Source of the DNA: Salminus brasiliensis
Lineage: Eukaryota > Chordata > Actinopteri > Characiformes > Bryconidae
Direction of reading: 5' to 3'
NCBI RefSeq assembly: GCF_030463535.1
Contig: NC_132899.1
Coordinates: forward strand, 12,114,990-12,178,989
Length of the DNA stretch: 64,000 bases
Shown: piece after piece, positions 15,681 through 29,350 of the stretch
Layout of the letters: the number at the start of each line of letters is the position of its first letter
Numbering within the stretch: position 1 is the first letter of the stretch
The notes under the pieces: model-generated
Told to the model about the DNA's origin: nothing
The model's database searches: none
Seen by the model: the letters and a program-made list of their open reading frames with translations, nothing else
Translations under genes and position numbers: made by a program

Positions 15681-17488
15681 TCCGTGTCTTTATAATGTTC
15701 TAATCTACAGTGGGGTCACAAGTTGCTAAATTTGAAATAGTTACCTAGAACTTATTCTTGTCTTTTCATTATTATAATATTCTCTGCTTATTTACAGGTT
15801 CGATCGCTGTGGCCTCAGGCTGTGTGCGTTCCACTCTACCATCATTAAAAATGTACAATAATCGTGGTCTATCAGGGACAGCAGATAAGAGCAGATTTCC
15901 ACGTTGAAAAGAACAACCGTCAAATGATTTGTTTCACCTACAAATCTGCTGTGCTAAATTTGTAACTGTGTGCTCTTGTATGTGTTGGAAGCAGGGTTAT
16001 CATTGTAATCCTGATCTATAAAGCAGAAATCACTGATAATCCCAGTGACTGAGAGTCTTGTCAGCAGAGTAAGATGAGGGATTAGGTCTTCTTCCTGTGG
16101 ATGGCCTGTTGCTAGGGAAACAGAGCGGTCATGCTTGGAGACAGACATGAAACCTCAGAGTGGCTTCTTGACAGCTTTTCACATCTCTGGAGAATGATTT
16201 AGTCATTTTCACCAGGCCAAGCATCCCCTCTGTGGCTGTTTTAAGTCAAGAGTGAGTCAAATTTCAAGGAAAACTGCTCTTTTCAGCTTCTCCTCCAAAT
16301 CATCTGGATTCATAAGCATAAAAAACAACATAACAGGCTCCCAGCCATCTCAAGTTCCAATGCTTCAGGGTGCCAAGTGTTTGCAGATAAACATTCTCTC
16401 TCTCGACCCTAGCAATGAATTAAAGGCTCAGAATGTGTTGGAATGCTTATATAACACTTCCAGATCTATAGCTGAATTTATTCATTAATATGCCACAAAT
16501 CCAAAACTCTCCTATGACAGACAATTACTGGTTAAATTAATAAACCAGACAAAATGGAAAAGCAGAAGAGACCAGAGAATGGTATAACCCCCTGCATTTA
16601 AATGTTGCAATGCTTTTTGTACTCATTTGAGGTATTTTTTCTTTGTGGTTGTAACTAAATGTTCTTGTTAATCAGATTTGTGTTATTATTGTTTGAAAAC
16701 TTAATATGAAGACTATCAGAACTGCGATATAATCGCTATAACAGTTGTAACAAGTTGTGGATGGACACAGGTGGCTAATGATTGGTAAAATCTACGGTAC
16801 AACACAAGCTTAAGTGTATTATTGCTAAAAGATTTTGGCTTTTTGGGTGACAGGTTTTTTAAATATGCTCCAGTGGACAACCATGACACTGGCCAGGGCA
16901 TAAATTAAAGGTAAGGCTCTGTACAAACAATCTGCTTGAAAATAATAATTTCTACAAAACTTTGGGTTCTAGTTTGATTCTAGAAGTATGTTACTGCTAA
17001 GCTAACAGCAGAGCACCTGTGTCAGACAAAATTCTTCTCTAGCAATTTGTGTATTTTCCAGTAAACAGCCCTGCCACAGAGCTGTCCTTGTTTTGCTGTT
17101 CCAACCACTGACCAAAACCTGGTTAGACTGCTACTCAGGTACAGCCTGAGATAAATCAGAGGCTTTCAGAAGGGACACCCTTTGAAATCTGAACGTGATT
17201 GGTTAATTCTTCTGTTACTTCCTAATTATGGTGGTAATCTGACGCATTAGGGCTTCAGTTCCGCTTTTGAAGTCTAACCAGTTCTAACCAGAGCTTGTTT
17301 GCCTGTATCTGCCTAACCACAGAGGAATTGGGCACTAATCTTGCACTTCTTACAGGCTTGTGCTTGCACTTGAATGCCTTATTTCTGTAGACACAGTGTG
17401 GAAATAATGTATTTAGGACACGAAAATATAGTACTGTATCCTTATCTAGGACTTTTGTATTTGGAAGTTCAGTCTCTAAGCTTAGAAG
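15681..17488. other. Intergenic DNA, nothing recognised
   Basis: AT-rich, with no gene, RNA or repeat that I can support. Confidence 0.45.
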
Positions 17489-17952
17489 TACACTAAACAG
17501 ACAAATGTTTTGAGACACCTTCTTATTTATTGTTTATTCTGAAATAAAATAAAGGGTTTATTCTGTTTCTCTTGGAAGAACTGTCTCTACTGTCCAGGGA
17601 AGACTTTCTACTAGATTTTGGAGCATTACTGTGAGGATTTGATTGCATTCAGCAACAAGAGCATTAGTGAGGTCAGAATGTTGAATGAACACCACCCCAC
17701 CTCATCCCAAAAGTATTGGATTATCATTCCACAGCTCAATGCTGGATGGTTTTTTACCCTTCTAGCCCACGGCTGGCATTAGGAATGGTGCCAATAGGTT
17801 CATGTTTCACTCGTCTGCTCCAGAGAGTCCTAATCTATTGGCAATACTTCCAAAGAAAGTACTAGACAAGCTGTGTGTACATTTGCACATCTGTGTGTAG
17901 CTAGTTGCACTCATTAGAAGCTGTGTTCTCAAACAATTAGACATATAGTGTA
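17489..17952. mobile_element. Tc1-like short non-autonomous element, copy 4, near full length
   Basis: It starts TACACTAAACAGACAAATGT and ends AACAATTAGACATATAGTGTA, flanked by TA. The order of blocks matches the + oriented consensus seen in other copies: CTGTCTCTACTGTCCAGGGA, then GATTTGATTGCATTCAGCAAC, then CCACAGCTCAATGCTGG. It has no coding capacity. Confidence 0.85.
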
Positions 17953-20900
17953 TCTGCAGGTTCTTTACAGGAGCTGCTGCTAAATGCCATAAATACCACA
18001 ACTTGCAGGGTCTGAATAAAAACATCATTGTATTACTAAATTAATCTCCCCAAAAAGGTTAGACCTTTTATGAAGGCCCAGAAGACCCCAAGGGTTCCAT
18101 ACTGACATTCTCTGATACATTCAAAATCTAGAAGATCTCAGGGCTGACATCACCAGCCCAGAATGGATCCAGCTTGACTGTGGTGCACTAGAAAGTTATG
18201 CTTTTAAGGAAACAGTAAGCTTTGTTTAAGGTCCTTAACACCAAGCATTCTCAGTATGCAGCTGTCATTAATAGTAGTAAGGAGGATGATGTCTTTAGTG
18301 TTTGTGTCCAGGCCCAGGATAATCCCTTGATCCATCAGGATGACCCAGGCTTTCTGTGATAGGTGTCTAATCTCTGACATATGCTCTTGCCTATGATTAA
18401 AACACCCACACTGCTTCCAAGTGAGACCGCATCAATGAGACCAGTGCATTACAAACACACACACACAAACACACACACACACACACAACTAAGAATGCAA
18501 TCCACTGAAATCTCTCTGACCTTAATTCAACCTTTTCTAAAACTCCCCAAAGTACAAGGAATGTATTCAAATAAACAATGACTTGGACGGCATGCAGAAA
18601 AAATCTAATTATTAAAAATGGCTTGGGAGTATGTTTGACCTTCAGATGGATATTGAAACTGGAAAGCAGTTGAAAAGGGAATCAACATCGAAATGAATAG
18701 GATAATAGTCCCTGTGCTTTTCAGTGCATTTAGACAATCTTGGTGTGACTATAAGCCGAGGGAAAGGGGGAAAGGAGAGAATAACAAAATGTTCTCCCTC
18801 AGATTCCTCTTGAGAAAGGAGCCTATTAGTGTAATGAATTCAGATTTGTGATGCAGATTAGAACTACAAATGAGAGTGCTATGAGTAAACTTCAGCTTCC
18901 CAGCTCAGTAGAGTCATGCAGCCCCTTTTTTAGATGTTCCTTTATAATATTCTATTGGCTTTGTGGGTGCAACTGAACAATAGACAAGATCACTACAGTG
19001 AAGATGAAATAAGCATTACCAGACATCACCAGAGATATCAAAGAAGGTCACGTGTGAATTATCCATGGCCCCCGCACCCCACCTGTGCTTTTTTCCAGTG
19101 GCTCTCCAGATGAGATGGCCATGACAGGGCCTCAGTAATAGAGCCAGGCCGCAGAGCCCTGGTGTCCAGTTCCCCTGCCAACGCCGGCTCCCCTGAATGG
19201 ATTGTGCTGCTCTATTGAATGACTCCTGAAACTTTGATGAGCCAGAATAGGCCACCGCTCTGCAGATAAAGAGAGAGAGAGCTGTTTGTCCAATAGTGCC
19301 GCTAGCACGATGTTGGGTCAGCCATGGGACGTGAATAAAGCCTGTTGTGTTAATCTGATGCCATGCTTGTACTTCCAAAAAAAACTGTGGACAAGGGGAA
19401 ACTTGTGGGTTATGCCAAATGGCACAATCAATTGGGCTTGTAAACAGGGTCAGTAATAGAGTTCAGCAGGGAAGAGAGAAGCTTGACGGTTCAGCTTACT
19501 GTATGTGTAAGGGAAAACTTTAGAATAGACCAACCGCATGGATGTCCTCCTGAGCGACTGTAGCGGCTAATACAGTGTCATCCAAAAGACATCAAACCAG
19601 TTTGACATCATTTGGCTCATAACACCGTGGCTGCATTGATGGAACTGCACTCTTTCATTCAATCGCATCAGAATCGCAGTGGCTGCAGAGCCTTAAGCTG
19701 TTTGAGATCACATACACATTAGACCCACCCGGAACATTCGAACACATGAGGCAACATGCACATGTTGTGAGAGTGTAGCCACACAAACCTGATACGTGGC
19801 CTGTAATCCAGTGCAAGTGACTGGTTGGGCTCTGAAGGCCCTGAGATACATTTACACACACACAAACACACACTCGGACTACACAACATGGACAGAAGAG
19901 CATTTGTTTACATTGCTTCTTATTGAAAGCACAGTGGACAATCCTTGGTGTAACATTAACTTTACATTACGTTATGTTACACTGAAGACTGGCCTGGTTA
20001 ATTTTTTATTACTTGCATTATTGAGACCTAAAATGTATTTGTAATAGTTGAGACTGTTTGAGATTTGTTTGAAAGATAATTTCTTAGATCACATCAGTTT
20101 GGAAATGGCCTATATTGTGATATAGGCTGATGGGCTTGTATCTGGGCTTAAAGGTTTTGTGTATCTGGGCTTAAAGGTTTTCTGGGGTAAAAGGTTCTGT
20201 CTGACATTTTTGTAGACGTTATGTACATGTAATTTTGTGCTGATTATTGTTGCTATTTTTATTGGTTCCTTCTAAAAAAAAAAAAAACACTAAGTTGTGG
20301 TTGTAAGATATTATCTGCTGTCCAATCAGTCACCTGATGGCTGATTAATGTGGAAAGCCCAGTTAAAATGTGTATTTTATCCATGACCCATGACCACAAA
20401 CTTGGCTATGTTATTAACAAGCAAGCTAGATTAAAATTCCTTGTTTATCTGGTAAACAATCATCTCTGTATTTTTCACCAGGGATCTTAAAGGTATTACA
20501 CCAAAGAACACCATATTATTGTATGACACCAAAATGTTTACTATCATAATCACTGTAACAAACAAATGATGGAAACTAAGACTGGAGCTTATCATCTCAT
20601 AATTATTTATAACTCTTCATTAGAATGTACAAAATAAACTGTATAGCAAATGGGGGTGAATTGGCTGTTGCAGCATTACAGAATTGCTCTGCTAATGTGA
20701 AGTCCCTTTTAGAAATGTAACAACATCATCAAGTATCCCAAGCATGTAGAAAAAAGAGACCAATGCAACTGGAACAAATCTCATATTCAGTAAAAGACAG
20801 CAATTATACCCTCTGGCCCTAACCAGGCATAAGAAGACCACAGCAGTAGGAGGCGATCTGGTTATCCTGAAGACTATACTGGAATCAGCAGGAAGAGGGG

Positions 20901-23900
20901 CACAACAGTTAAATAGAAGGATTACACATCTAGCATTGTCCTCAGAGTGCCTTACCTCATATGCCCAGAGTGAGCAAGTGAATGAGAGTAAGACAGAGTA
21001 CCTTGGGTTCTTTGTGTCTGGAGGCATTGTGATATCTGTGTTGGATAAAGCCATGTCTACAGGAGCCCATCATCACAATTCACATGGAGAGAATCAGACT
21101 CTGGATGTTCTTTATATGCTCACGTCTCGCATACAAAAACAAACTACCAAGAGAAAGGTTCTTTAAAAAGGTTCTTCTGTGGCTTCTGTGGCAAATATAC
21201 ATTTGTGACACTATTTTTTAAGAGTGCACTCAGGCAGTATTTTCTTGTACATGTATTTTGCAGCTGAGACAATAGAGGGGTGGGCAGGGAGAGGAGAGAA
21301 GAGCGAAAGGTAGATTATACTAGCTGGCGTTAAGTTAGAGAGGTTTTATGACTGAAAAGAATGGGCCACGCAGCATTTTGTCAGTACTTCGTTAAGTTCT
21401 ACCTTAAATTAAAGCCATATCAAGACTACAGAAAGACTACAGACTACAGTAGATCACTTACAATTTACAGAAAGGCAGCCAGTTTTTTGGTAAACAATCA
21501 AATGCTATGGTTACCTCAGCTTACATTACTATCTCAGCCCTGTACAGGACGTGGGTGAAAGAAGCCATATGTATAAATGGATCTAAATATATAGTTTACA
21601 AAATAGGATTTGCAGTCTTTATCTTTAACGTCATATTTCCTCATTTTAGTACCATTCTGTATTCACCTCCTTGGTTGGGGTCGGTTTGCCGCTACTGCTG
21701 AAAAGAAATCCCAGAGGAAACACTGTCTGGGATGCTTAATAGCTATTAAGCCCAACATTTATTCAACTCAATACTCATACTTCTATATTTCTTTCATTTA
21801 AGCATGAATAACCATATGCTAGCATCTCCTTCTCATAACAGATGGGTGATAGAATGTGGTCTGGCCCTGTGTAAAGCCCTTGGGGTTAGCATGAGCATGG
21901 ATCCTCTCTCACCATCACTCACTGTCTGATTGAATTCCCCGAACAGAAAAACAGACCCAGTGTCAGTAGGAAAGTCTCTTTGGGACAATACTGAACCCAG
22001 AAAAGTTTGCCAGTATGCTTCAGTCACAGGCAAACGACGTCCAGTTGCACACTAGGGATTGCTAGAGAGCTTGAGTTGCATCAAGAATGCTGCATTATGT
22101 AATGTGTACTTTCTCCTGGTCAAAGTTGCAGACCCACAGGCTTCATTACACACAGGTCTAATATTGGAACATAAGGAATATTTAGAGAGATGTGTTTGGT
22201 GTGACCAACTCAGTATTATCATCAATTAAACTGTTCATACAATCAAACAACAAACTTACTGCCTCAGCATGCTTGAATGTAAGCAGACTCTTGAGTTTCT
22301 ATTTGTGTATCACATGCTATAAAATTGCTAAATACAAGGATGCAGCCTCAGCTTTGTTTGTGGCTGACAGAAGTGAAACCCAACATAGTCATCTGCTGTT
22401 GTAGCTCATCTGCTAGGTTTTGTGCATTCTGAGATGTTTTTTCTGCTTATCTATATTATTGTAGTCTTTCTGTCAGCTCCAACTGGTCTACCCATTCTCT
22501 AATGAGAAAACTGCAGATGACTGGATGTTTTTTCCCCTATTACAGCATTCAGTCCATCTGGCACCAATATCTTTTCATCTCACACTCAAGATCATAAAGG
22601 TCATGTTTTCCCCATTCTGATGGTTGATGTAAACATTGCCTGAAGTTGGTGGTCCATACCTGTATATATGCATTTCACTACTGACACAACATTAGATGAT
22701 TAAATAATCATATTAATGTGTAGGTATATAGGTATACAAAACAACGGTGGGCATCTATCATTGCTTTATATTGACATACCCCATTGACAACTCTCAAAAT
22801 CTCATCAAAACTATCAATTTTCTATTATAATGTATATATTTATAATTATCTATTATAATTATGGTATTTCCAACAGGACCTTCTCTTGCAGCCTTGCACA
22901 AACACTTGAATAAAAACCCTGAGTGGTACTTCTGTCTCGTCTGATCCACTGAATTGTGTAAGCTGTGTGAGCTCATGCATTAGTGGATCCTTAAAGTAGT
23001 GTCCTTATTTAAATCTTATCCCTAAAAAAGGTCACTTGACCTCTTGTCTTCCAGTCTGACCTTCCTCCATCCTTTCCTTTTCTCCTCTCCCCTCTATACA
23101 TCTCTGTACATTCTTTCCGAAAAAGCAATTCTAATAAAATAAAAGGCTTCAATTATTCACACTGCGACAGTGTAGCCATGCCCTGAGGTCGGTGGTACAC
23201 TAATGGAGATGGTGGGGTGTTTGTTCTGTGTTATGAACGGATGAGCAGACCTTTCATTGGTCTCAGAGCAGCCCTGAGTTCCACCCCAATCAGCTTGGCC
23301 TGCTCACTGTCTCTCATTAAAACTAGACATGTCAATCCCAGCCGGGGGATTTAGCTGTGAATGAGTGACTGGCAGAGAGCGAAGAAGGGCGCCAAAACTT
23401 TCATGCTGAAACTGTGGGTGGGTCCTGAGCTCAAGTTTTTTTTTTTTTACAGCATAATCTGAGCATCTCACAACTAGGTTCATTCAACTTGTTACGTTAC
23501 AGCTTACACAGATGTATAAAAGCATGCCTTAACCTTTAGAACCTTAGGTTTATTATTGATTAGGCTGATTGTGTTATTAATCCTGACATTAATCCAGAAA
23601 CTACCTGAATTATTTAGTAATTTAGTTTTAGGATCTACAAAACTATTATTATTATTTATGGGAGTAATGCAGTTATGAGGGTTAAGAAGTGAAGTGTGTG
23701 CCTACAAGTGTTACCACTTATATGTTTATGTACATGATGTACAGTGGACCTTTCAATGATAAAACACTGAGTTCCAAGCAGGGCCATTGCGATGTCGCCT
23801 TGGGCATTTGCTGTTGACAGAGGAGAGGATCCCGCAGGTGGATTAATGAGGAGCAGCCTGCTCATCCCCTTTCATGTTTTCTCTTGTCACACCCTTAATT

Positions 23901-25351
23901 ATTTACCAAGCATCCTCTTGTTACAGAATGTAGAAAAGCACAGTTTTAAATGTGTGCATTTCCTCATTGCTCCCAGCTGACATGAATGTTTAATGAGACA
24001 TTCGAATTGGGGGAGAGCAGGAAAATGATCTGACCTTGTTATCTTATAACTCTCTGCTTCCAACAAAGTAAACTGTGACATCAACCATGTTAAAACCTAC
24101 ATAAGTTGTGCGCTCATTTACCTACAACAAGTCTAGAGTAATGCATGGTTTGTCTGCACTACAAATGCCTGTAATAACTGCAACAAAGCATGTCCTCATA
24201 ACAGCCTGAAGCACTTACACTATGTTACTGCTGTGCAAGACAGACTTCACAGCAAGTTTGCAACAACAGGAAACAAACTGTGGTCATAGTGTTACTGAAA
24301 AACTTCAATGCTAAAACAGCAAAGGATATATATATATAGGGCAAATGCAATACATGGGACAATAAGATATTTGGAACTAGCACAATGCTCACAGTTCTCT
24401 CACACACACATCCACATGCACACACTGCCTGAGTGATGCAATAGCCTGAAATGTGGAGAACAATCACGAGCTACCCCTCACACCATGCTCTAGTTTTGCC
24501 AGGACTATATTCTGTTTAATACCACAGATATGTGGACCATGCTTACCATTGTCTCTTAATTTCAGCATAATATTTATATAGAAGTACTAATGATTTAGAA
24601 GATCAGAGGTATGGGCCTGGACATTTGTGTTAACTTATGAAAAGAAGTCTTTTATTCATATCTAACCAGTCTGTGCCAAGATTAGGTTCAAGCGTAACAA
24701 GATTCAGAGCAATGGGGAGCCGAAAGCGGTGTCAAGCGTGGTTAAATTTTTCAAAACCTTCAATATTTGTAACTCTCTGCAATGTTTGACAAAAATAGCT
24801 GCAATAAACTGAAAAATTAAAAATGCTAAAAAATATTTAATTGCAAAAAAAAAATAAAAAATGCAAAGCATGTATTAAAAAAGGTAATAAAAGCCCTTTA
24901 AAGCAGCATTTAAAGGCTCCCCCTACTGTTACAAAGAGGAATTCACTTAGTGTCACCACTAAAGAACATGCTTTTAACATGCATTTCTGAACAAGCTGAG
25001 AAATACAGAACTGTCCCTTAAAGTGAAGGTAGCATGTGGACTGACTCTGTAGACTATTATTATCAGAGTTGTGGTGTCTGCGATCTTTTCCCACAATGGG
25101 GGATTCATCTATAGATTCTATTTTAAGATTCACATCACCTAGATTAATACAGCTAATCTGACTGACCTGGAGATAAACTTGTGTTTGCTGGAGTTACCCA
25201 GATGTGTGTGTGCGTGCGTGTGTGCACAAACAAATCGGGTCAGTACCCCATGACCCCACTTGTCTAACACCTGTCCTTCCTTCTCACATCTTGTCGTACT
25301 GGCAGTGTTTCACAGGCCAGTTAATGAGGACATAGGAGAGTGTGTGATATA

Positions 25352-25354
<3 letters not shown>
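17953..25354. other. Long intergenic stretch without recognisable genes
   Basis: No protein, RNA or full transposon supported over about 7.4 kb. Small items: a (CA)n run at about 18455-18486, a 23-bp tandem duplication at 20137-20181, and a GGTTCTT-type repeat scrap at about 21150-21230. Open frames up to 120 codons (19016-19378 and 20692-21054, - strand) have ordinary composition but no domain or splice context. Confidence 0.45.
20137..20181. repeat. 23-bp tandem duplication
   Basis: TGTATCTGGGCTTAAAGGTT occurs twice in a row with a period of 23 bases, and a partial third copy follows (GGGGTAAAAGGTT). This is a small local slippage or duplication event. Confidence 0.85.

Positions 25355-25423
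<69 letters not shown>
25355..25423. repeat. (TA)n(GA)n compound microsatellite
   Basis: About 48 bases of TA run directly into about 20 bases of GA. Confidence 0.95.
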
Positions 25424-25999
25424 GGAGAAGGAGACAGTGAGTGACACAGAGGGCACCCTGATTGATAGGTTTACTCAGCACAAAGACACCAATCAGTTTT
25501 CTCTGTTCACAGGTTTTTTTGAGAAGTTCAGTTCTGCAGCTCCATTGCAAAGTGTTCACAACAGACATTACAAATATACTTTAGAAACGCTGCTAATCTG
25601 CAGACAAAACACAAAAGCCTTTTTTTCTTTTTCAAATTTGACATCCAGATATTTTTAAAGCACATTATGAAAATTAACATCAAAAAGTATTTTGTAATTC
25701 TCTTTGTGGCATGCATATTAAACATTACAGTTAATATGCTTATAATTGTACATTTACCATTTCTGCTCTTTCACTTCGATGCAATGCAACTTTAGATGGA
25801 TCAGTACTGAGGTGTCTCAGCTCAGGTTTTGGATGTGGTCTGTAGGCCTTGTTTTCCTTTTTAGCACTATTAGGGTGCTGAGATGCTGGATGCTGAGAGA
25901 TCAGCTATGTATGTAACCTTCAAATGCTCACTGTATTCTGTCTACAAAAACAGAGAGTTTGTCAAAGAATTTCTTGGGATAAAACTACTGCAGGGATTA

Positions 26000-26160
26000 A
26001 CAGTTGTGGTCTTGAAGGGCTCTGTTTTAACACACCTCATTTAACTGATAAGATAGTTACCAGGTTTAGTGGGTATGTTTGAGCAGGGAAATCAGCAAAG
26101 CGTGCTGGACATCGGACCTGCGGGACCGGAATTCATGACCCCTGGTCTACTGTTTAGTTG
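26000..26160. mobile_element. Fragment of a short dispersed fish repeat (GCAGGGAAA/CCAGGACC type)
   Basis: Phrases such as AACACACCTCATTTAACTGA, GAGCAGGGAAATCAGCAAAG and a closing CATGACCCCTGGTC resemble a common teleost repeat ending in a GACCCCTGGTC-like block. A related element lies in msh2 intron 1 at 56670. The boundaries are soft and the identification is by recall. Confidence 0.4.
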
Positions 26161-27105
26161 ATATGCAAGCCCTAAAGCCTTCCCAGACATAGCAACAGCA
26201 ACCAAAGGGGGTGAGGCCTAATGAATAAAATGGTGACTGAACAGCTGCGATGTAACTAACTTTCATTTTATAGCATTAATAATATAACATTATAATGTAA
26301 GATAATATTACTAGCTTTGATGGATTAATATCGCAATACTAACACTATGGGATCATATCCAAGATTCCCATAGGCCATGACATGAGTTTTCAAAATAATA
26401 ATTTGTAAGCAGTAACAGTGAACCTCAGCCGGTCTGTAGCCCCACCACATCCATTTGCAATTTCTTTCATTTTTAATTTACAGTTTTATGTAGTTTAGTA
26501 CTTTTATTTCATAGATTTCCCTCCCTCTAATTACAAAGAACGTTTGGAATTGTCTTGTAAGGCATAACAGACCATTAGGATTACTAAATTCAAAATGAAT
26601 AACAGTTAAATCCCCTGTGATATTTCACAATAGCTCTCAGACACACAATGTTGCACAAACAAATCACACTAAATAGGGCAAGAAAGGGAAGAAAACAGCA
26701 AAGCCAGTTGGATAGGTTTTGTAGCGTAGGGCGGACAGACTGACTGGACGACAAAATGCTGGAGACAATACATGCTGTGTGTTATATGAACACACTCCAT
26801 GCTTAGGCTAGAATTCTCCAGCCACCTCCCCTCTGTGCCCTAATTGGTGCAGAGTGCACATGGGCGTGCTTTAAGTTCCTCTCATGCCTGTCAGTCCCTG
26901 GTAAAGTCGCTGGGCCTTGGCATGGGTCAGCAGATGCGGGTATTAAAAAGGCTGTCAGTGAAGTAAAGGGCAGTGAAGGTTCTTCTGTGACAGAGTGTGT
27001 CTTAAAAAACAATTCAGACCAGCAGAGCCCAACCTGTTTACAAATCTGCAGTGTCCCCTGTGTGGCACTGACTCATGGGGAGCAGATTGTTGTCCACAAA
27101 ACATC

Positions 27106-27146
27106 AGAGTGGCTGAGGAAGAGCTCCCACTCTTCCTCAGCCACTC

Positions 27147-27200
<54 letters not shown>
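27106..27200. repeat. Perfect 18-bp hairpin followed by (CA)n(TA)n
   Basis: AGAGTGGCTGAGGAAGAG (27106-27123), a six-base loop CTCCCA, then its exact reverse complement (27130-27147). A (CA) run to about 27183 and a (TA) run to 27200 follow at once. There is no T run that would suggest a terminator. It looks like a local inverted duplication. Confidence 0.9.
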
Positions 27201-27364
27201 CAGCCACTGTAGTGAAAGAGAATAAATAGTGGCACATTGAATGCCTCCCACCGGCATAACAGTGGTGCCCAACGTTCATTCAAGCCAGAAGGGAGCGGTT
27301 ACTTTGGTGTGTGGCACAGAGCAATTGACGCGCCACAGTGGCCAGTTAACCTTCTATCACATAA

Positions 27365-27557
27365 CACAGTCCATGCTCTGGCCAATGTCCTTATAGGATA
27401 CCCTGGGTCCAGACATTCATGTGGACACCAGTCTGACACATGCCACCTACCTAAACATTGTTGCAAACCAAGGACACTCCAAACGCAACGGCTATGCCCT
27501 CGGGAATGTTTTGAGGTACTTGACAAACAAGATATTTAAAGTGCTGCCATGGCCTAC
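27365..27557 (+). pseudogene. Tc1-like transposase fragment A
   Basis: The + strand reads like the mid to late part of a Tc1 transposase: CATGCTCTGGCCAATGTCCT, then CCTGGGTCCAGACATTCATG, then ACCACCTACCTAAACATTGT, encoding H-A-T-Y-L-N-I-V. The frame is broken by small indels and lacks both ends. The same family gave the better preserved ends at 45325-45773. Confidence 0.65.
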
Positions 27558-27609
27558 AAGAAACAAGATGGCCATGTTTTAGGTGTTGAGCCAAAAAAAA
27601 AGAACTGCC

Positions 27610-28012
27610 TAAGATCCAAAGCATACCACCTCATCTGTAAAACATGGTGGTGGGGGTTGTTATGGCCTGGGCCTGTATGGCTGTCACTGGTACCGGTTTC
27701 ATCTTCATCTTTGTTAATGATGTCATTACTAATGGCAGTAGCAAAAGGAATTCTGAGGTTCTGCGTAGGATCATCGGCTTAATTCAGGAAGCTCAGGCTC
27801 AAACAGTGCTTCATTTTACAGTAAGACAATGATAAAAGAAACTACAGTGACACTGAAGGTTTCACAATTAAAACTGAACAACGGAATCTGAACCCTGAAT
27901 CCTGATCAATATGCCTTTCATATGCTGAAGAAAAAACAAGGAGGGGACTTGCCTCCAATACAAGCAGGAGCTGAAGATGATTGCAGTACAAGCCTGGCCT
28001 GATCCTCCTACA
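27610..28012 (+). pseudogene. Tc1-like transposase fragment B
   Basis: A second, different Tc1 family lies directly after fragment A. The + strand encodes K-H-G-G-G-G-V-M-A-W-A-C-M (27635-27680) and then F-V-N-D-V-I, the mid-transposase region just before the second catalytic Asp. Degraded C-terminal sequence follows (AACCCTGAATCCTGATCAAT, CTGAAGATGATTGCAGTACA). Frameshifts and stops mark it as dead. Confidence 0.7.
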
Positions 28013-28083
28013 ATTATTTATGAAGCATGACTAATTTTCTGTACATACTACAGCTATGTCCCATGCGCCATGATGCCTACATG

Positions 28084-28084
<1 letters not shown>

Positions 28085-28142
<58 letters not shown>
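28085..28142. repeat. (TA)n microsatellite
   Basis: About 56 bases of pure TA, then a pyrimidine-rich stretch with a C run near 28166-28178. Confidence 0.95.
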
Positions 28143-28144
<2 letters not shown>

Positions 28145-29090
28145 CTCTCCTTGTCTCTCTCTACTCCCCCCCCCCCTCTCTCTCTATGGATGTAATTAGT
28201 CTGGTTGCTATGGGATACCTGGAGGTTCGAGGATTCTGTCGAGTTATAAAAAGCACACTTTGCATCAGCTAATCAGCCTGAAATTTCCTCTTTATCATGA
28301 AGACGGAACAGAGCAAAGGAGGTGTTGAGAGGAGAACAATGTGGAGAGGAAGGTGCGAACGGGTTTGGTTTGTGATGTTTCTTATAAAAAGTTTTGAACG
28401 CTTTGACCGTCAGAACACTCATCTGTCCTCAGCCTCTCTCTTAGAATCGCTGCATCTCTTCCAGCAAGGAAAGACATGACTACAACAACAAACACAGTCC
28501 TTACACAAGAGCACCCCTGAGTAATGTAATTCTGTATGAGGCACAGTCGTCACCACCACCCTCCGATGACTACTAAAGAAATGCTTCCAGGTAAAGCGTC
28601 CAGGGAACTGTGCAGGTGTGTCCAGGGAACTCTTTTTTCGTTTCCTGTTTATCCCTCTTTCCACTCCAGCTCCCCACAAGGACTCAGTTGGAAATTAGAG
28701 TGTTAGAAAGGAGGAGAGAGAGTAGAACAAACAAAGCATAAATAGAGAGAGGGATTAAGATAAGGAGGGAGAAAAGCATGAGAGAAAGACAATCTGAGAA
28801 AAGAGGTGGAGACAAAAAGAGCCTGTTTAAACTTGGCTTTAACGGCACTTTTGGTGATCGGGTCATATTTGGATTTCACTTGTCTGTATGAAACACCAGG
28901 TGTAGAAAAAAAAAGCCAGGTGTCTGCCAAAAAAATGTTGATATGAGTAATAGTCACTGTGGATCTTGGCTTTTATCTTCCTTGCTCTCTCTTTGCGTGT
29001 GTGCTCTCGTATTTGTGTGAACACATGCTTACAGGTAGATGAGAGCAGCATTTCCGGGCCTGTTTATATCTGACTTGGACCTACTTCAGA

Positions 29091-29350
29091 GCAGTGGTGG
29101 CTCAGCGGTTAGAGCTCCGGGCTGTTGATGACAGGGTTGTGGGTTCGATACCCAGGCTTGGCAAGCTGCCACTGTTGGGCCCTTGAGCAAGGCCCTTCAC
29201 CCTCTTTGCTCCCCTGGGCGCCACAGCAATAGTTGCCCATTGCTCCAGGCACATGTGCTGACTGTCCACTGTGTGTGTTTCACTGGTGTGTATGTGTGTG
29301 TTCAGTGCACGGATGGGATAAAAGCAGAAGCCAAATGTTCATCTCTTCAT
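29091..29350 (+). mobile_element. tRNA-derived SINE
   Basis: The head is tRNA-like, with an A-box-like TGGCTCAGCGGTTAGAGCTC near 29099 and a B box GGTTCGATACC at 29142-29152. A conserved fish SINE body follows (CACTGTTGGGCCCTTGAGCA, AGGCCCTTCACCCTCTTTGC) and a 3' part ending in GTGTTCAGTGCACGGATGGG. It is not a tRNA gene: the acceptor stem does not close and the homology runs on for about 200 bases. Confidence 0.85.

Noticed and set aside
19016-19378. 120-codon open frame on the - strand
   Set aside because: No domain, no homologue that I recognise, no splice or promoter context. The length is within what chance allows over 64 kb and six frames.
29099-29175. tRNA gene
   Set aside because: A and B boxes are present, but there is no closed cloverleaf or acceptor stem, and the similarity extends into a SINE body.
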